Made by a program: the position numbers and the translations under genes. The notes under the pieces are model-generated. The model was not told the origin of the DNA, did no database searches, and saw only the letters and a program-made list of their open reading frames with translations. DNA of 54,719 nucleotides from Desulfobulbaceae bacterium (GTDB taxonomy: Bacteria > Desulfobacterota > Desulfobulbia > Desulfobulbales > Desulfocapsaceae): positions 1-54,719 of the forward strand of contig WSXV01000015.1 in assembly GCA_009773475.1 (NCBI GenBank), read 5' to 3'. Positions 46,684-54,719 of this stretch are shown one piece after another. Each line of letters begins with the position of its first letter. The first letter of the stretch is position 1.

Positions 46684-47871
46684 CTAATAAAAAATGGCGC
46701 TATTCCCCTCGTAGGCCATCTGATAGATATTGATGACATCGTCGAGGGTTGGCTGCCTGGGATTGTTTTCCACCGGACGGGTAACGGTCAGCGCTATTCT
46801 GGCCATTTCAGGAAGCTGTTCGACTGGAATGTCAATATCCTGCAGGGTACCCGGAATACCCACATCAGCGTTTAATTCAAACAGGGCCTCCACGCATCGT
46901 TCCGCAGCCTCTCTGGTGGTCATGTCGGTGGTTTTCTTCCCCAGGATTGCCGCCAGGCTGGCAAATTTTTCCATATTGCCGATGAGATTGTATTCGATCA
47001 CGTAGGGCAGTAATATCGCATTGGCTAGTCCATGGGCAATGCCAAACATGCCACCCATGGGATAGGCCATGGCATGAACCAGTCCCACACCGGCTGTGGC
47101 CAGCGCCTTGCCGCCGAGCAGGCTGCCCATAAGTAAAGCGGAACGAGCCTCAAGATTGCTGCCATTGGCATAGGCCTTCGGGAGATTTCGGCTGATCAGC
47201 TTGATCGCCTCAAGGGAATACATCTCAGAGATGGTGTGGGCCTGCGTCGAGGTGTAGGCCTCCAGGGCATGGGTGAGGGCGTCAATACCGGTATAGGCGG
47301 TGACCTTGGGCGGCAGACTGAGGGTCAGCATCGGGTCAAGGATGGCTGCTTCCGGATAGAGCGGGGCGCCGTTCATGCCCCCTTTCGAGCCTGTCTTTTC
47401 GTTGATGAAGACGGCCGTAAAGGTGACCTCAGCCCCGGTTCCTGCCGAGGTGGGCACCATGATCTTAGGCGCTCCGGGTTTGGTAATCTTGTCAAGACCC
47501 AGATAATCAGCGGCTTTTCCGCCATTCGTCAGAAGAATAGCCACTGCTTTGGCCACATCCATGGCCGATCCGCCACCGGCTCCAATCACACAGTCGCAGC
47601 CGTTGCTTTTTGCCAGTTTATATCCTTTGTCGGCAAGTTTCAAACCGGGTTCTGGATCAATGGTGTCGTACACGAAATAGGGGAGACCGGCATTGTCCAA
47701 GGGGGCAGTGATCTGGTTGGCAATTCCGGTCTTGATCAGTGCCGGGTCCATGACCAGGAATACCTTGCTGCCATTGAAGTCCTGAACAGTTTTGGCGAGA
47801 TTGTTGATGCAGCCAACGCCGAACTGAATTCGGGTTGGCTGGGTAACGGTGAATGATTGTGTCTGGATCAT
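46684..47871 (-). CDS. Iron-containing alcohol dehydrogenase
   Basis: NAD(P)-dependent group III dehydrogenase, probably interconverting a short-chain alcohol or diol and its aldehyde. 395 residues. The nucleotide-binding GAGGGSAMDVAKA is at about 98-109. Metal ligands fit the family pattern: D197, H201 (DALTHALEAYTS), H266 (GLVHAMAYPMGG) and H280 (GIAHGLANAILLP). In sulfate reducers such enzymes are often used for ethanol oxidation. The substrate cannot be read from sequence. Confidence 0.93.
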   Translation of the reverse strand: MIQTQSFTVTQPTRIQFGVGCINNLAKTVQDFNGSKVFLVMDPALIKTGIANQITAPLDNAGLPYFVYDTIDPEPGLKLADKGYKLAKSNGCDCVIGAGGGSAMDVAKAVAILLTNGGKAADYLGLDKITKPGAPKIMVPTSAGTGAEVTFTAVFINEKTGSKGGMNGAPLYPEAAILDPMLTLSLPPKVTAYTGIDALTHALEAYTSTQAHTISEMYSLEAIKLISRNLPKAYANGSNLEARSALLMGSLLGGKALATAGVGLVHAMAYPMGGMFGIAHGLANAILLPYVIEYNLIGNMEKFASLAAILGKKTTDMTTREAAERCVEALFELNADVGIPGTLQDIDIPVEQLPEMARIALTVTRPVENNPRQPTLDDVINIYQMAYEGNSAIFY

Positions 47872-48234
47872 GGAAGTCTGGTTATGAGGTTGAGGTTAAA
47901 AGAATGAGGATTGGCTTTTGTTTGCACAACGAGCCAGGAAAAAGGTTCCAATTGAAGGGAAAGAGGTTTTCTTTCTTAGAAAAGGATGGACGCGATGAAC
48001 AGTTTCAGACAACATGAATTGTTTAAATCATACGAAATGGGATTGCAAGGATCATGTGGTTTGGCCTTTAAAAATGTTCGGCAGATATTCTTGGCAAAGA
48101 TCCTGTCAACGCAGAAACGTTTATTTAATTTTTGGGAAAGTTATTTGTAAGATGTGTAGCCTTTATGGCTCTGGTTGTCTTCGGTTAGGCCGAGGGTTAT
48201 TTTCTGTGTAAATTTTCATCCCTTAATGTGACGT
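47872..48234. other. Divergent intergenic region between the alcohol dehydrogenase and ispH
   Basis: 363 bp. On the minus strand TTGACA (48104-48109) with TATCTG 16 bp further is a possible but weak promoter for the dehydrogenase. A 65-codon plus-strand frame at 48014-48211 has no family features and I do not call it. Nothing else is evident. Confidence 0.45.
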
Positions 48235-49173
48235 ATGATTACTGAAATAATTCTGGCCAATCCTAGAGGATTCTGTGCTGGTGTGGTACGGGCCATTGCC
48301 ACTGTGCGCTTGGCCCTTGAGCAGTGTGGTGCGCCCATATATGTCCTCCATGAGATTGTGCATAATAAGCATGTCGTGCAGGAACTCGAGCAACTTGGAG
48401 TGGTTTTTGTGGAAGAGCTTGCCGATATTCCGCGCGGTGCAGTCTGCATTTTCAGTGCCCATGGGGTTTCGATATCCATCCAACAACAGGCAGAAGAACT
48501 GGGGCTGCGAATCATTGATGCTACCTGTCCCCTGGTGAGCAGTGTCCACCGCATGGTGGAAAAATATCATGGTGAAGGCTGTGACGTATTGATTATCGGC
48601 CATCACCGGCATCCGGAAGTGGAGGGGGTAGCAGGACGGGTAGCCGGGCGGGTTCATGTGATTGCCACCGAAGCGGAAGCGGAGAGTGTGCAGGTTATCG
48701 ATCCCAAACGGGTTTGCTATGTTACCCAGACGACTCTGAGCCAAACGGATATCGCCGGAATTAGAGAGCGATTGGAGCAACGATTTCCTGCGATCCGAGG
48801 CTCACGTTCCAATGTCTGTTATGCCACCCAGAACCGCCAGAATGCGGTGAAGGAGCTGGCGCTGAAAACTGATATCCTGCTGGTTGTTGGATCAAAAACA
48901 AGTTCCAATTCGAACCGGTTGCGTGAGGTGGGTGTCAGGGCGGGAATGATGGGATATCTGATAGATGATGAAACCGATATCCGGCCTGAGTGGTTCGAAG
49001 GCCGGACATCGGTGGGTGTGACGGCTGGGGCTTCTGCACCAGAGCGCCTGGTGCGCGGGGTTGTAAACCGGTTGCAGAAGGATGGTGAGACAAGGCTTGT
49101 CGAACTCCCTGGTAAAGAGGAGCAGGTCACTTTTAAACCAGCCATGCTCGAACAAGCTGACTTGCCGCGATAA
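48235..49173 (+). CDS. ispH: 4-hydroxy-3-methylbut-2-enyl diphosphate reductase
   Basis: Last step of the MEP isoprenoid pathway, making IPP and DMAPP with a [4Fe-4S] cluster. 312 residues. Cluster cysteines C14 (NPRGFCAGV), C98 (DATCPLV) and C195 (SNVCYAT) are all present, with substrate residues in LHEIVHNKHVV, FSAHGVS and GHHRHPEVEG. SKTSSNSNRL and TAGASAPE are the C-terminal blocks. It complements ispE at 10.7 kb. Confidence 0.97.
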   Translation: MITEIILANPRGFCAGVVRAIATVRLALEQCGAPIYVLHEIVHNKHVVQELEQLGVVFVEELADIPRGAVCIFSAHGVSISIQQQAEELGLRIIDATCPLVSSVHRMVEKYHGEGCDVLIIGHHRHPEVEGVAGRVAGRVHVIATEAEAESVQVIDPKRVCYVTQTTLSQTDIAGIRERLEQRFPAIRGSRSNVCYATQNRQNAVKELALKTDILLVVGSKTSSNSNRLREVGVRAGMMGYLIDDETDIRPEWFEGRTSVGVTAGASAPERLVRGVVNRLQKDGETRLVELPGKEEQVTFKPAMLEQADLPR

Positions 49174-49233
49174 AATCAAAGCTGCAATCTGCAATGACGG
49201 ATCAGGCGGGTCGGCTTGTTCCTTTGAGAAGAG

Positions 49234-50457
49234 TTATTTCAGCGTTTCTCGCAGTCGGGACATGGCTTTTACCACATTGGCGTAAGAGTTAAACGCAGAA
49301 AGACGGATGTAGCCCTCGCCACATTTCCCGAATCCGGCACCGGGGGTGCAGACCACGCCGGCTTTATTTAAGAGCATGTCAAAGAACTCCCAGGAATCGC
49401 CTTTGGCATCAATCCAGATGTAGGGCGCATTTTCTCCACCAACAAAATCATAGCCCAGACTGGCCATTTCCTGCCGGATCAGATCGGCATTGCGCATGTA
49501 CGAGGCAATCAGTTCCCTGGTCTGAGCCTGGCCTTCTTCACTGTAGATGGCTTCTGCGGCGCGCTGCACCGGATAGGAGACGCCGTTGAACTTGGTGCAA
49601 TGGCGGCGGTTCCACAGAGAATGGAGGGACTGACGGTTGCCTTTGGAGTCGAAGGCCATACACTCTTTGGGCACCACCGTATAGGCGCATCGGGTGCCGG
49701 TGAATCCGGCGCTTTTGGAGTAGGAACGAAATTCTATGGCTACTTCTCTGGCTCCGTCGATCTCGTAAATGGAATGGGGCAGGGATGCGTCCCGGATAAA
49801 GGCCTCATAGGCGGCATCAAAGAGGATCAGGGCCTTTTTCTCTTTGGCGTATTGTACCCATTGGCTTAACTCTTCTTTGGTTATGGTTGATCCGGTGGGG
49901 TTATTGGGAAAACAGAGGTAGATCAGATCCACGTCCTGAGTGGGCAGGGCGGGGACATAGTTGTTGGCCTTAGTAGAGTCAAGATAGACCAGTCCCTGGT
50001 AGCGACCATCGACAAAGTTACCGGTTCGTCCGGCCATGACATTGGTGTCCAGATAGACGGGATAGACCGGATCAGGGATGGCTACCTTGATATCCTGGGT
50101 GAAGAGTTCCTGGATATTGCCGGTATCGCATTTGGCCCCGTCACTGATAAAGATCTCATCGGCGCTAATCTCTGCACCTCGGGCTTGAAAGTCGTTCTTA
50201 GCGATGGCTTCCCGTAAAAAATCGTAGCCCTGCTCCGGGCCATACCCACGAAAGCTCGGATCAGAGCCCATTTCATCGACGGCCTTGTGAAAGGCAGTGA
50301 TGCACGCCGCCGGCAAGGCCCGAGTGACATCACCAATCCCTAAGCGGATAATCTCTTTGTCTGGATTGGCCTGCTGAAAGGCCGTCACGCGTTTGGCGAT
50401 ATTGGAAAAAAGGTAGGATGCCTGGAGCTTGAGATAATTTTCGTTGATGGTGATCAT
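49234..50457 (-). CDS. dapL: LL-diaminopimelate aminotransferase
   Basis: Converts tetrahydrodipicolinate to LL-diaminopimelate in one step for lysine and peptidoglycan synthesis. 407 residues, class I PLP aminotransferase fold. The PLP lysine is K248 in [25 protein letters not shown] and [12 protein letters not shown] bind the cofactor, and [16 protein letters not shown] is a DapL-type block. DapL is found in Deltaproteobacteria, Chlamydiae, plants and others, and supports the lineage assignment. A near-consensus promoter lies upstream. Confidence 0.96.
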   Translation of the reverse strand: MITINENYLKLQASYLFSNIAKRVTAFQQANPDKEIIRLGIGDVTRALPAACITAFHKAVDEMGSDPSFRGYGPEQGYDFLREAIAKNDFQARGAEISADEIFISDGAKCDTGNIQELFTQDIKVAIPDPVYPVYLDTNVMAGRTGNFVDGRYQGLVYLDSTKANNYVPALPTQDVDLIYLCFPNNPTGSTITKEELSQWVQYAKEKKALILFDAAYEAFIRDASLPHSIYEIDGAREVAIEFRSYSKSAGFTGTRCAYTVVPKECMAFDSKGNRQSLHSLWNRRHCTKFNGVSYPVQRAAEAIYSEEGQAQTRELIASYMRNADLIRQEMASLGYDFVGGENAPYIWIDAKGDSWEFFDMLLNKAGVVCTPGAGFGKCGEGYIRLSAFNSYANVVKAMSRLRETLK

Positions 50458-50521
50458 GGGGACAATTTCCCTTTAGTTTGTTATGGTGGGTGAAAAATAA
50501 CGCTTCATCGTTGAAGCGCTG

Positions 50522-50550
50522 ACTATAATGGAATGAAAAATAGCTGTCAA
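50522..50550 (-). promoter_or_regulatory. Strong sigma-70 promoter for dapL
   Basis: On the minus strand TTGACA (50545-50550), 17 bp, TATAGT (50522-50527, 5/6). It lies about 65 bp from the dapL start. It overlaps the start of the longest pepN frame (50533), which supports a later pepN start. Confidence 0.72.
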
Positions 50551-50619
50551 CCGCCAACACCGCCTCTTCTCAGGTTCCATGTGCTTGAAACTGTGCGGTC
50601 TCTTAGGAATGAGGATAAA

Positions 50620-53295
50620 ATGACCCAAAAGACACCGTCGACCTTTTATCGACAGGAATATACCGCACCCAGATATTTTACCATTGCCATTGAACTGACC
50701 TTCGAGCTGAACCTGGATGACACTCTGGTGACGGCCAGGTCCTCTTTCCAGCGCAACCCGGACTGTTCTTCTGGAAACAATGTTTTGTTTCTGCATGGTC
50801 AGGAACTGGAGCTCGTGGCCATTTCCCTTGATTCCCGGCCCTTGGACTTGTCTGAGTATACGGTGACGGAAGCCGGGATTATTCTCCATGACGTCCCGGA
50901 TGCCTTTGTCCTGGAGATTCTGACCCGTATCTTTCCCGACCGGAATACCGCGCTTGACGGCCTGTATCGCTCCAGTGGAAATTATTGCACCCAGTGTGAG
51001 GCAGAAGGATTCCGCAAAATTACCTTTTATCAGGATCGGCCCGATGTGATGGCCCGCTTCATCACCCGTATTGAGGGGGACCAGCAATCCTGCCCGGTTC
51101 TGCTTTCCAATGGAAACTTGGTGGAACAGGGAGCGCTTGAAGGAGGACGACATTATGCTATCTGGCAGGACCCTTTTCCCAAGCCCAGCTATCTTTTTGC
51201 CCTGGTTGCTGGTGATTTAGTCTGTCGGGAGGATATGTTTACGACCAGTTCCGGCCGCTTGATTCTGTTGCAGATTTTTGTTCAGGCGCAGAATATCAAG
51301 AAATGCGATCACGCCATGCAGTCTCTAAAAAAAGCGATGCGCTGGGATGAGGAGGTCTTTGGCCTGGAGTATGATCTTGACCGGTATATGGTTGTGGCCG
51401 TGGATGATTTCAATATGGGGGCCATGGAGAACAAGGGTCTCAATGTCTTTAACTCCAAATATGTCCTTGCAAGTCCGGAAACGGCCACCGATCAGGATTA
51501 TCTAGGGGTAGAAGGGGTGATCGCCCATGAGTATTTTCATAACTGGACCGGTAACCGGGTCACCTGCCGTGACTGGTTCCAGCTCAGCTTGAAAGAGGGG
51601 CTCACCGTTTTCCGGGATCAGGAGTTCTCGGCAGACATGAACGCGCGGGCCGTGCAGCGCATTGACGATGTGCGGATTCTGCGCACCTTTCAGTTCAAGG
51701 AGGACAGCGGCCCCATGGCCCATCCGGTGCGCCCGGACTCCTACGAGGAGATCAATAATTTTTACACGGTGACGGTCTACAACAAGGGGGCGGAGGTGAT
51801 CCGCATGATGCACACCCTGCTAGGGCCGCAAGGGTTCCGCCGGGGAATGGATCTCTATTTCGCTAGGTATGACGGCCAGGCCGTGACCTGTGATGACTTC
51901 GCAGCGGCCATGAGTGATGCCTCGGGTGTTGATCTGGAGCACTTTAAACGCTGGTATTCCCAGGCCGGGACTCCGGTTCTGCGGGTTGCAGGTGACTGGG
52001 ATGAGGCGAAAAATCTCTACACCCTCAACGTAACCCAGAGTTGCGCGCCAACTCCGGGGCAGGAGGTGAAGGAGCCCTTTCATATCCCCATGCGCATAGG
52101 ATTGCTGGACAGTCAGGGCAGGGACATGATCGCTCCGGACACCCTGCTCCAGTTGCGCGATGTCCAGCAGTCATTCAGCTTTCCCGGACTTGCCGGGAAG
52201 CCGGTGCTCTCCTTCCTGCGTGGTTTTACCGCCCCGGTGCGGGTGGAGCCGTTTCAGGGACGGGAAGAGCTGGCCTTTCTCATGGCCCATGACAGCGATC
52301 TGTTCAACCGCTGGGATGCCGCCAATCGCCTCGGTGAATCCATTATCTTTGAGTGCGTGAAGACCTTGCAATCAGGAGGAGCGCCAGTCCTTGATCCCCT
52401 CTTTGTCGAGGCCCTGCGGTTAAACCTGTTGGAGATAAATGATGGCGGCAAACAGTCGGAAACATCGTCTCGCCGCGCCTTTCTGGCCCAGGTGTTGACC
52501 CTGCCTTCCGAAAATACCCTGGCCTTGAATATGGAGGTCATTGATCCCGACAACCTCTTTCTGGCCCGCCGCTTTGTGCGCGCGGAACTGGCCCGTCAAT
52601 TGGCTTCGGAGTTCCAGCAATGTTACGCGACAACCCAGGAAGATAGCACTACCGTTTCACCGTCGCCCCTTGCCTACGCCCTGACCCCCGAGGCCATGGG
52701 GCGCCGGAGTCTGAAAAACATCTGCCTTTCCTGTCTTATGGCCGGTGATCCTTTGCCGCCGGAGCACCTCGAACTGGCGGTGCGGCAGTACGGACGCAAG
52801 GCCAATATGACCGATGTCATGGCCGCTCTGGGCGCCCTTGTGCATTGTCCTGAAGAACAGGCCAGGCAGGAGGCATTGGCGGATTTTTATCAGCAATGGC
52901 AGCATGAACCTCTGGTGGTGGATAAATGGCTGACCCTGCAAGCCACCTCCAGCCTGGAAAACACCCTTGCCAGAGTGCGGGAACTGCTGACCCATCCCGC
53001 CTTTTCCCTAACCAATCCCAACAAGGTTCGGGCCTTGATCGGCGCTTTCGGCACCGGCAACCATGTCCGTTTTCATACGGCCACCGGCGCCGGATATGAG
53101 TTTCTGGCCGACCAGATTATCCGCCTTGATCCCGTCAATCCCCAGATAGCCGCCAGACTTATGTCCCCCTTTACCTCCTGGAAGCGGTATGATTCGCAGC
53201 GACAAGTGCTGATGCGGGAACAGATGGAAAGGATTGCCGGACAGAAGAACCTGTCGGCAGGGGTGACCGAAGTGGTGCGGAAAAGTCTGTCCTGA
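50620..53295 (+). CDS. pepN: Aminopeptidase N
   Basis: Zinc M1 metallopeptidase that removes N-terminal residues from peptides in the cytoplasm. 891 residues from the ATG at 50620 (GAGGA upstream); E. coli PepN has 870. The exopeptidase motif GAMEN is at 267-271. The zinc site HEYFHNW has H303, E304 and H307, with E325 as the third ligand. DUF3458 Ig-like and C-terminal helical domains follow. GC content is visibly higher than in the cassettes downstream. It is the last ordinary chromosomal gene before the cassette array. Confidence 0.96.
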   Translation: MTQKTPSTFYRQEYTAPRYFTIAIELTFELNLDDTLVTARSSFQRNPDCSSGNNVLFLHGQELELVAISLDSRPLDLSEYTVTEAGIILHDVPDAFVLEILTRIFPDRNTALDGLYRSSGNYCTQCEAEGFRKITFYQDRPDVMARFITRIEGDQQSCPVLLSNGNLVEQGALEGGRHYAIWQDPFPKPSYLFALVAGDLVCREDMFTTSSGRLILLQIFVQAQNIKKCDHAMQSLKKAMRWDEEVFGLEYDLDRYMVVAVDDFNMGAMENKGLNVFNSKYVLASPETATDQDYLGVEGVIAHEYFHNWTGNRVTCRDWFQLSLKEGLTVFRDQEFSADMNARAVQRIDDVRILRTFQFKEDSGPMAHPVRPDSYEEINNFYTVTVYNKGAEVIRMMHTLLGPQGFRRGMDLYFARYDGQAVTCDDFAAAMSDASGVDLEHFKRWYSQAGTPVLRVAGDWDEAKNLYTLNVTQSCAPTPGQEVKEPFHIPMRIGLLDSQGRDMIAPDTLLQLRDVQQSFSFPGLAGKPVLSFLRGFTAPVRVEPFQGREELAFLMAHDSDLFNRWDAANRLGESIIFECVKTLQSGGAPVLDPLFVEALRLNLLEINDGGKQSETSSRRAFLAQVLTLPSENTLALNMEVIDPDNLFLARRFVRAELARQLASEFQQCYATTQEDSTTVSPSPLAYALTPEAMGRRSLKNICLSCLMAGDPLPPEHLELAVRQYGRKANMTDVMAALGALVHCPEEQARQEALADFYQQWQHEPLVVDKWLTLQATSSLENTLARVRELLTHPAFSLTNPNKVRALIGAFGTGNHVRFHTATGAGYEFLADQIIRLDPVNPQIAARLMSPFTSWKRYDSQRQVLMREQMERIAGQKNLSAGVTEVVRKSLS

Positions 53296-53457
53296 TTGCT
53301 CCCGCGACAGGAGTTGAAGGCTTTTTGATATTTTTCAAGACCTGATAAATGTCTTTTGGGCATTGACTTTCCTGGTTCCGCCTCATAGCATCAGGGGTGT
53401 TTTCCCCTTGTTCAAGGCCTGAATATTTTTTCAAACAGGGTTGGGTTGAAATTCTGG

Positions 53458-53509
53458 TTGACTGACTATTTTATTTTCCAGATATCTGGATTGAATATCA
53501 AGATATCTG
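53458..53509 (+). promoter_or_regulatory. Candidate promoter with paired AGATATCTG operator-like elements
   Basis: TTGACT (53458-53463), 17 bp, GATATC (53481-53486). The -10 is embedded in the palindrome CAGATATCTG (53479-53488). AGATATCTG recurs at 53501-53509, exactly 21 bp later (two helical turns). The layout suits a dimeric repressor or integrase-binding repeats. No regulator is identified. Confidence 0.3.
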
Positions 53510-53645
53510 AGACGGATCTGGTCGCAGGCAATAAATAGACACGCGCCTTGATTATTTCCAGCTTTCAAGATAAACATGAAAATAACTGGAAACTTTTTCC
53601 ATCCATATCGACCAATATGATGGGAATTTTTTCACCTATTACACT

Positions 53646-53652
53646 GTTGGGC
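53646..53652 (+). other. Integron core recombination site (GTTGGGC) before the first cassette
   Basis: GTTGGGC matches the integron core GTTRRRY. It is followed by TTA exactly as at the second junction (54445-54454, GTTGGGCTTA). Recombination by an integron integrase cuts after the first G. Unlike an attC site, no matching RYYYAAC arm is visible upstream, so this would be the attI-like or target end of the array. Confidence 0.6.
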
Positions 53653-53667
53653 TTATAAGAGGAAATT

Positions 53668-54372
53668 ATGGATGAAAAAGACAAATCAGATATGATTAAA
53701 AAGTTAAGAAAAGGCGTCAAGCTATCGCCAATGATCCATAGTTCAATCATGAGTGGGTTTGACCAAATAATTGACTTTATTGATTTTGTTAAATCTGCTT
53801 TGAAGCGTGAACAAGATATCACTTCTATGCGTTTAGAGGAAGGAACTCATGGTCTGAATGAAGAAGAACTTGAGAGCTATTATGAATTTTATGGTGAAGA
53901 TTATTTAAAGATAGATGAAGTTTTTCGTAAAGCCGCTATTGAACTTATAATTGTTAAAATATATTCACATATAGAAGTTGGGATGTGTGATCTTTGCGAT
54001 GTTATTCGACAGGATAGACAGAAACACGATAACGAAACAATCGAACCAAGAGATAGTGTTTATTTAGATTCTACAAAAAAATATATGATAAAAAATCTCG
54101 GTCTAAACTTGGAACTTGATAAAAATCTAGAATGGGCGGAAATCCTTGGTCATAAAGACCTAAGGAATGCAATTGTACACAACGACGGATGGCTTTCTAC
54201 CAAAAATGGGACTATTAAGAAGTTGATTGAAAATGGTTTGGTTGAAGTTGGCCAAAAAGTTGAGTCAGACAATCAGATTTCGGGAAAAATTTCCTTAAAA
54301 TTTGAATATATTGATTATATTCTTCCGAAGGTACGTAAATTTTTCCAAGATTTAAAGCCAATAATAAAGTAA
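53668..54372 (+). CDS. Cassette-borne HEPN-like protein of unknown function
   Basis: 234 residues, mostly helical, with no signal peptide or membrane segment. Near residue 166 it reads DLRNAIVHNDG, an Rx4H motif with a polar residue after Arg, which is the signature of HEPN-domain RNases and related defence or toxin proteins. Long helices flank it (VFRKAAIELIIVKIYSHIEVG; SLKFEYIDYILPKVRKFF). The family assignment is inference. AGAGGA lies just before the ATG. It is the only gene of a 799-bp cassette bounded by GTTGGGCTTA on the left and an attC on the right. Its base composition is clearly more AT-rich than pepN, a sign of transfer. Confidence 0.6.
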   Translation: MDEKDKSDMIKKLRKGVKLSPMIHSSIMSGFDQIIDFIDFVKSALKREQDITSMRLEEGTHGLNEEELESYYEFYGEDYLKIDEVFRKAAIELIIVKIYSHIEVGMCDLCDVIRQDRQKHDNETIEPRDSVYLDSTKKYMIKNLGLNLELDKNLEWAEILGHKDLRNAIVHNDGWLSTKNGTIKKLIENGLVEVGQKVESDNQISGKISLKFEYIDYILPKVRKFFQDLKPIIK

Positions 54373-54391
54373 TAATTTAAGGTAATTAAAT

Positions 54392-54451
54392 GCCCAACGC
54401 ACCGCTGTGGGACGCGCAAAAAGCCGCGCGCCCCACAGCGGTGCGTTGGGC
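54392..54451 (+). repeat. Integron attC site
   Basis: A 60-bp near-perfect palindrome. 26-nt arms (54392-54417 and 54426-54451) differ at one position (A against C at 54412/54431), with loop AAAAAGCC. The outer boxes are GCCCAAC (RYYYAAC, R'') and GTTGGGC (GTTRRRY, R'). The inner GGGACGCG / CGCGCCCC has the unpaired A expected of the L'' box. It starts 20 bp after the stop of the first cassette gene and lies 11 bp before the next ORF, exactly where attC belongs. No T-run follows, so it is not a normal terminator. Confidence 0.85.
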
Positions 54452-54462
54452 TTAAATAATTT

Positions 54463-54690
54463 ATGACATCAGATGGCAAACAGTTAGAGGGCTTAGTTTC
54501 CTTTGTTGAAGAAACCCTTAGAAGTAAAAGGGGTCAAAGTAAATTAAAATATTGGAAAAAAAGGGGGATAGATTTATTTTCAGTCGTTGGGGTGTCCTCA
54601 GAGCAAAGTGAAAACCATCAAAAAAGAATATGGCTCTTAATGAAACTCAGCTATTTTGACAGGAGCATGAGCCAAGCATGCGTTGAGTAA
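54463..54690 (+). CDS. Second cassette ORF, small protein of unknown function
   Basis: 75 residues beginning 11 bp after the attC. There is no clear ribosome-binding site, as is common for cassette genes that start close to the core site. The opening GKQLEGLVSFVEETL faintly recalls the N-terminus of some restriction-endonuclease-like proteins. The rest (basic, YWKKRG, ending SQACVE) does not, so this could be a truncated or frameshifted gene or an unrelated small protein. Its own attC is not seen before the window ends 29 bp later. Confidence 0.4.
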   Translation: MTSDGKQLEGLVSFVEETLRSKRGQSKLKYWKKRGIDLFSVVGVSSEQSENHQKRIWLLMKLSYFDRSMSQACVE

Positions 54691-54719
54691 TCTCAGTGGC
54701 AATTCTGGCTCCCAAAACC

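Larger units (their letters stand above)
53296..53667. other. Non-coding junction between pepN and the cassette array
   Basis: 372 bp with no gene and in particular no integrase. It contains candidate plus-strand promoters: TTGACT (53363) with TAGCAT 17 bp on, and TTGACT (53458) with GATATC 17 bp on. It also has paired AGATATCTG elements (53479-53509), a CATAT/ATATG inverted repeat near 53605-53620 and, at its end, the core site GTTGGGC (53646-53652). It may function as an attI-like region, but this cannot be shown from sequence. Confidence 0.45.

Noticed and set aside
48014..48211. 65-codon Cys-rich frame upstream of ispH
   Set aside because: No ribosome-binding site and irregular composition. 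It is probably chance in a non-coding region, though not formally excluded.
54682..54688. GTTGAGT, matching the core GTTRRRY, at the end of the second cassette ORF
   Set aside because: There is no RYYYAAC arm or palindrome before it, so it cannot be the R' box of an attC. The real one probably lies past the window end.
1..54719. CRISPR arrays, rRNA genes, insertion sequences
   Set aside because: I saw no regularly spaced repeats, no rRNA-like stretches and no transposase genes anywhere in the window.

Overview
This window reads as chromosomal DNA of a Gram-negative, anaerobic deltaproteobacterium (Desulfobacterota), most likely a Desulfobulbales-type sulfate/sulfur-metabolising organism. The grounds are: LL-diaminopimelate aminotransferase (DapL), two-subunit pyruvate carboxylase, an NrfD / periplasmic ferredoxin / c7-type multiheme cytochrome module, a two-CW protein, a PEP-CTERM protein, CarD, and a housekeeping gene order (serA-ispE-prs-rplY-pth-carD-coaE-rho-rpmE-prfA-prmC-murA) of the kind seen in that group. 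The taxonomic call is inference from gene content; there is no rRNA here.

Layout. 1-8.3 kb (minus strand): a lone PEP-CTERM exported protein behind two Fur-box-like sites, a pyruvate carboxylase pair (biotin carboxylase, then a divergent carboxyltransferase/biotin carrier), and tandem gltX-glnS. 8.7-22.4 kb (plus strand): a long housekeeping run covering serine synthesis, isoprenoid synthesis (ispE), a tRNA-Gln(UUG) touching the ispE stop codon, PRPP synthesis, ribosomal proteins L25 and L31, tRNA recycling (pth), CarD, a pseudouridine synthase, CoA synthesis, Rho behind a long C-rich leader, release factor 1 with its methylase PrmC, and MurA. 22.5-25.5 kb (minus): a three-gene membrane electron-transfer module (Tat-exported 4x[4Fe-4S] protein, hexaheme cytochrome, NrfD-type membrane subunit). 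26.1-27.3 kb (plus): a secreted pentapeptide-repeat protein. 27.4-33.9 kb (minus): a chemosensory operon (FKBP-type isomerase, hybrid CheA, CheW, CheB, CheR, response regulator) without a receptor gene.

34.4-36.8 kb (plus): hisI, hisG, engB and a small Cys-rich two-CW protein. lepA (minus) is divergent from rpoH (plus), and the gap between them holds overlapping inverted repeats. 40.1-45.7 kb: a sugar-aminotransferase-like gene and a giant TPR protein with a probable outer-membrane barrel end, suggestive of polysaccharide export. 45.9-53.3 kb: greA, an iron-dependent alcohol dehydrogenase, ispH, dapL (with a near-consensus promoter) and pepN.

The right end (from about 53.3 kb) changes character. 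It becomes AT-rich, and two short ORFs lie behind identical GTTGGGCTTA junctions, separated by a 60-bp near-perfect palindrome with attC architecture (GCCCAAC ... GTTGGGC). I read this as the start of an integron gene-cassette array whose first cassette carries a HEPN-like (Rx4H) protein. No integrase gene is present between pepN and the array, so this is either an integrase-less array (CALIN) or one whose integrase lies elsewhere. This is the most notable element of the window.
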